DNA from: Ignavibacteria bacterium UBA6906
GTDB lineage: Bacteria; Bacteroidota; Ignavibacteria; UBA10030; UBA6906
DNA length: 7,634 bases
Reading direction: 5' to 3'
Assembly (NCBI GenBank): GCA_002451155.1
Contig: DKBG01000210.1
Location: 1-7,634 of the forward strand
The position numbers were made by a program, and so were the translations under genes. The notes below the pieces were generated by a model. The model was not told the DNA's origin, did no database searches, and saw only the letters and a list, made by a program, of their open reading frames with translations. Of the stretch, positions 6,456-7,634 are shown piece by piece. Positions within the stretch are counted from its first letter, which is position 1; the number at the start of each line of letters is the position of its first letter.

Positions 6456-7634
6456 TTATGGAAGAATGGTAAGCAACGTGGTGTGGTGGTTCACTTCGAT
6501 CGCCTCCGCCTCCTCTTTCGGCACGCCGAGGAACTCGACAATCGGGAGAGGCAACTTCTGATAGTAAAGTGACGCGGTCACCCGCATCGGGCCCGGCTCA
6601 AGGGCATCGGGGAGACTCCAGGTATACGTCTCCAGCTTCGTTTCCCGTGGGCCGATCCGGTAGTCAGGTCCCTGTGAGGCCGTATTCCACTGCATGATCG
6701 TCATACGACCCTGAGGATCCAGATAGGGAAGCCGGAAAATTCTGTCGCCTTCCGGCACACCGTCACGCTGGATCCCCTTGAAGTCGGGAAGATTGAGCGG
6801 GATCCCCATGTCCTGGTAGGCAAGTGTGTTCGCTGCGATCGTGAAATCCTCCCCCTCAAATCCCTTGCGGTCGACAGGAAGATGGTATGTCCTTCCCTTC
6901 GCATCGGTCGCCTCGACATGGAGCCACACAAGACGCTCCTCCGCCGATCCAGTGGGGAATTTGTGTCCGGTCTTCTGATTGAATAATGCAACCGTAAATC
7001 TGATTACTTCAAGTGGTTCGGCCTCTCTAATGTCAGGATGAATTCTTAACTCGATAGTGCCTTTTACTTTCCCGGGATCATGAGCACCGTGGAAAAGATG
7101 CTGCCACACATCAGGATATTTGTTGCCAACATCAGCAGAGACTCCTTCAGCTTGAGTCATATGACAGGTCTGGCATTTTACACCCTGTTCGTAATATGGA
7201 CCTTCCTTCAGTTCAAGATGAGTTGACTTTACCCAAACACCGTAAGGACTCATCTCGTTATGGCATGTCCCGCAAAATTCTGCTGTCTGTAAAAATTCTG
7301 ATTTCTGGATTTCATGCTCGGGTGATTCACCTGTTCCTCTTGGCCCATATTTTATATTTCCGGGACTAGATATGAAATTAAAATTGAAAGGCGTATCGCC
7401 TTCAAATCCCGTGATTGTATGACAAAGATCGCAGGAGACAGACTCATTAGCTCTTGAATTCAATTCGGGTTTTGGTGGTGGAACATCTCCTGCCAGAAAA
7501 GAAATTGGGGCATGACATCCGTTGCAGCCCGCTTTTACTTCAGCGACTTTTTCATCTTTTTCAGCGTGAGGAACTGCAAGCTTGAAATACTCTATCTCAT
7601 CCCAGTGATGAGTGTATGCCTGCGACATCATTGC
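6456..7634 (-). CDS. Multiheme c-type cytochrome (5' end outside window)
   Basis: The frame is open to the window edge; the ATG at 7631 is preceded by an in-frame GCA codon and is probably internal. Counting from that Met, four heme-attachment motifs are visible: CNGCH (36-40), CDLCH (67-71), CGTCH (120-124) and CQTCH (153-157). Additional His residues, as in HLFHGAHDP (about 178-186), are possible distal ligands. The segment SQAYTHHWDEIEYF resembles the region just after the first CxxCH in related cytochromes, so at least one more heme and the signal peptide likely lie upstream. Residues about 190-391 hold no hemes and look like a beta-sandwich domain; NQKTGHKFPTGS is a motif shared by many multiheme cytochromes of this type. 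It should act in the periplasm or at the cell surface, and its position upstream of the porin-cytochrome suggests they exchange electrons. The substrate is unknown. Base composition changes abruptly inside the gene near 6970. Stop is TAA at 6456. Confidence 0.85.
   Translation of the reverse strand, partial: AMMSQAYTHHWDEIEYFKLAVPHAEKDEKVAEVKAGCNGCHAPISFLAGDVPPPKPELNSRANESVSCDLCHTITGFEGDTPFNFNFISSPGNIKYGPRGTGESPEHEIQKSEFLQTAEFCGTCHNEMSPYGVWVKSTHLELKEGPYYEQGVKCQTCHMTQAEGVSADVGNKYPDVWQHLFHGAHDPGKVKGTIELRIHPDIREAEPLEVIRFTVALFNQKTGHKFPTGSAEERLVWLHVEATDAKGRTYHLPVDRKGFEGEDFTIAANTLAYQDMGIPLNLPDFKGIQRDGVPEGDRIFRLPYLDPQGRMTIMQWNTASQGPDYRIGPRETKLETYTWSLPDALEPGPMRVTASLYYQKLPLPIVEFLGVPKEEAEAIEVNHHTTLLTILP
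6945..6980. other. Composition breakpoint inside the multiheme cytochrome gene
   Basis: Hand counts in 60-base rows give 53-63% GC (mean about 59%) over 6481-6960 and 38-48% (mean about 43%) over 6961-7620. The change falls within one or two rows, at the codons for GHKFPTG (about 6945-6971), and the reading frame stays intact across it. It may be a recombination junction or an assembly join. Confidence 0.6.

Noticed and set aside
7629..7631. ATG as the true start of the multiheme cytochrome
   Set aside because: The frame stays open upstream, no signal peptide follows this Met, and the residues after it look like mid-domain sequence. The gene most likely begins outside the window.
1..7634. 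CRISPR arrays, tRNA or rRNA genes, insertion sequences, direct repeats
   Set aside because: I saw no regularly spaced repeats, tRNA-like cloverleaf, transposase motif or terminal inverted repeats. Genes fill the window apart from one 149-bp gap and one 21-bp gap.

Overview
All four protein genes in this 7.6 kb window lie on the minus strand, so they are read here from high to low coordinates. The outer two run off the window edges. The window suggests a Gram-negative bacterium: it has an outer-membrane beta-barrel ending in Phe, Sec signal peptides and c-type cytochromes. GC is mostly about 55-63% by hand count. Anaerobic or metal/electron-transfer members of the Bacteroidota/Ignavibacteria or nearby candidate phyla would fit, but the sequence alone does not fix the phylum.

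Region A (5247-7634) is a redox pair. The upstream gene is a 5'-truncated multiheme c-type cytochrome with four visible CxxCH motifs and a C-terminal non-heme domain. After a 21-bp gap comes a monoheme cytochrome fused to an outer-membrane beta-barrel, with the layout of the Cyc2-like porin-cytochromes. A rho-independent terminator at about 5182-5216 ends this unit. The pair looks like part of an electron route across or at the outer membrane; direction and substrate are unknown.

Region B (1-5097) is a carbohydrate unit. A candidate sigma70-type promoter in the 149-bp gap precedes wecB (UDP-N-acetylglucosamine 2-epimerase, GTG start). The stop of wecB overlaps the start of the next gene by 4 bp (ATGA). 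That gene encodes a very large protein of at least 1315 residues: signal peptide, YdaL/DUF2334-type polysaccharide-deacetylase-like domain, glutamine-amidotransferase-like domain, glycoside-hydrolase-like TIM barrel, beta-rich region and C-terminal membrane anchor. It continues beyond position 1. Tight coupling of sugar-nucleotide supply to a secreted deacetylase/hydrolase-like protein suggests an amino-sugar exopolysaccharide locus whose glycosyltransferase and export genes would lie outside the window.

The multiheme cytochrome gene has a sharp composition break: about 59% GC below about 6960 and about 43% GC above it. The break falls at the codons for a conserved GHKFPTG motif. This points to recombination or to a chimeric assembly.
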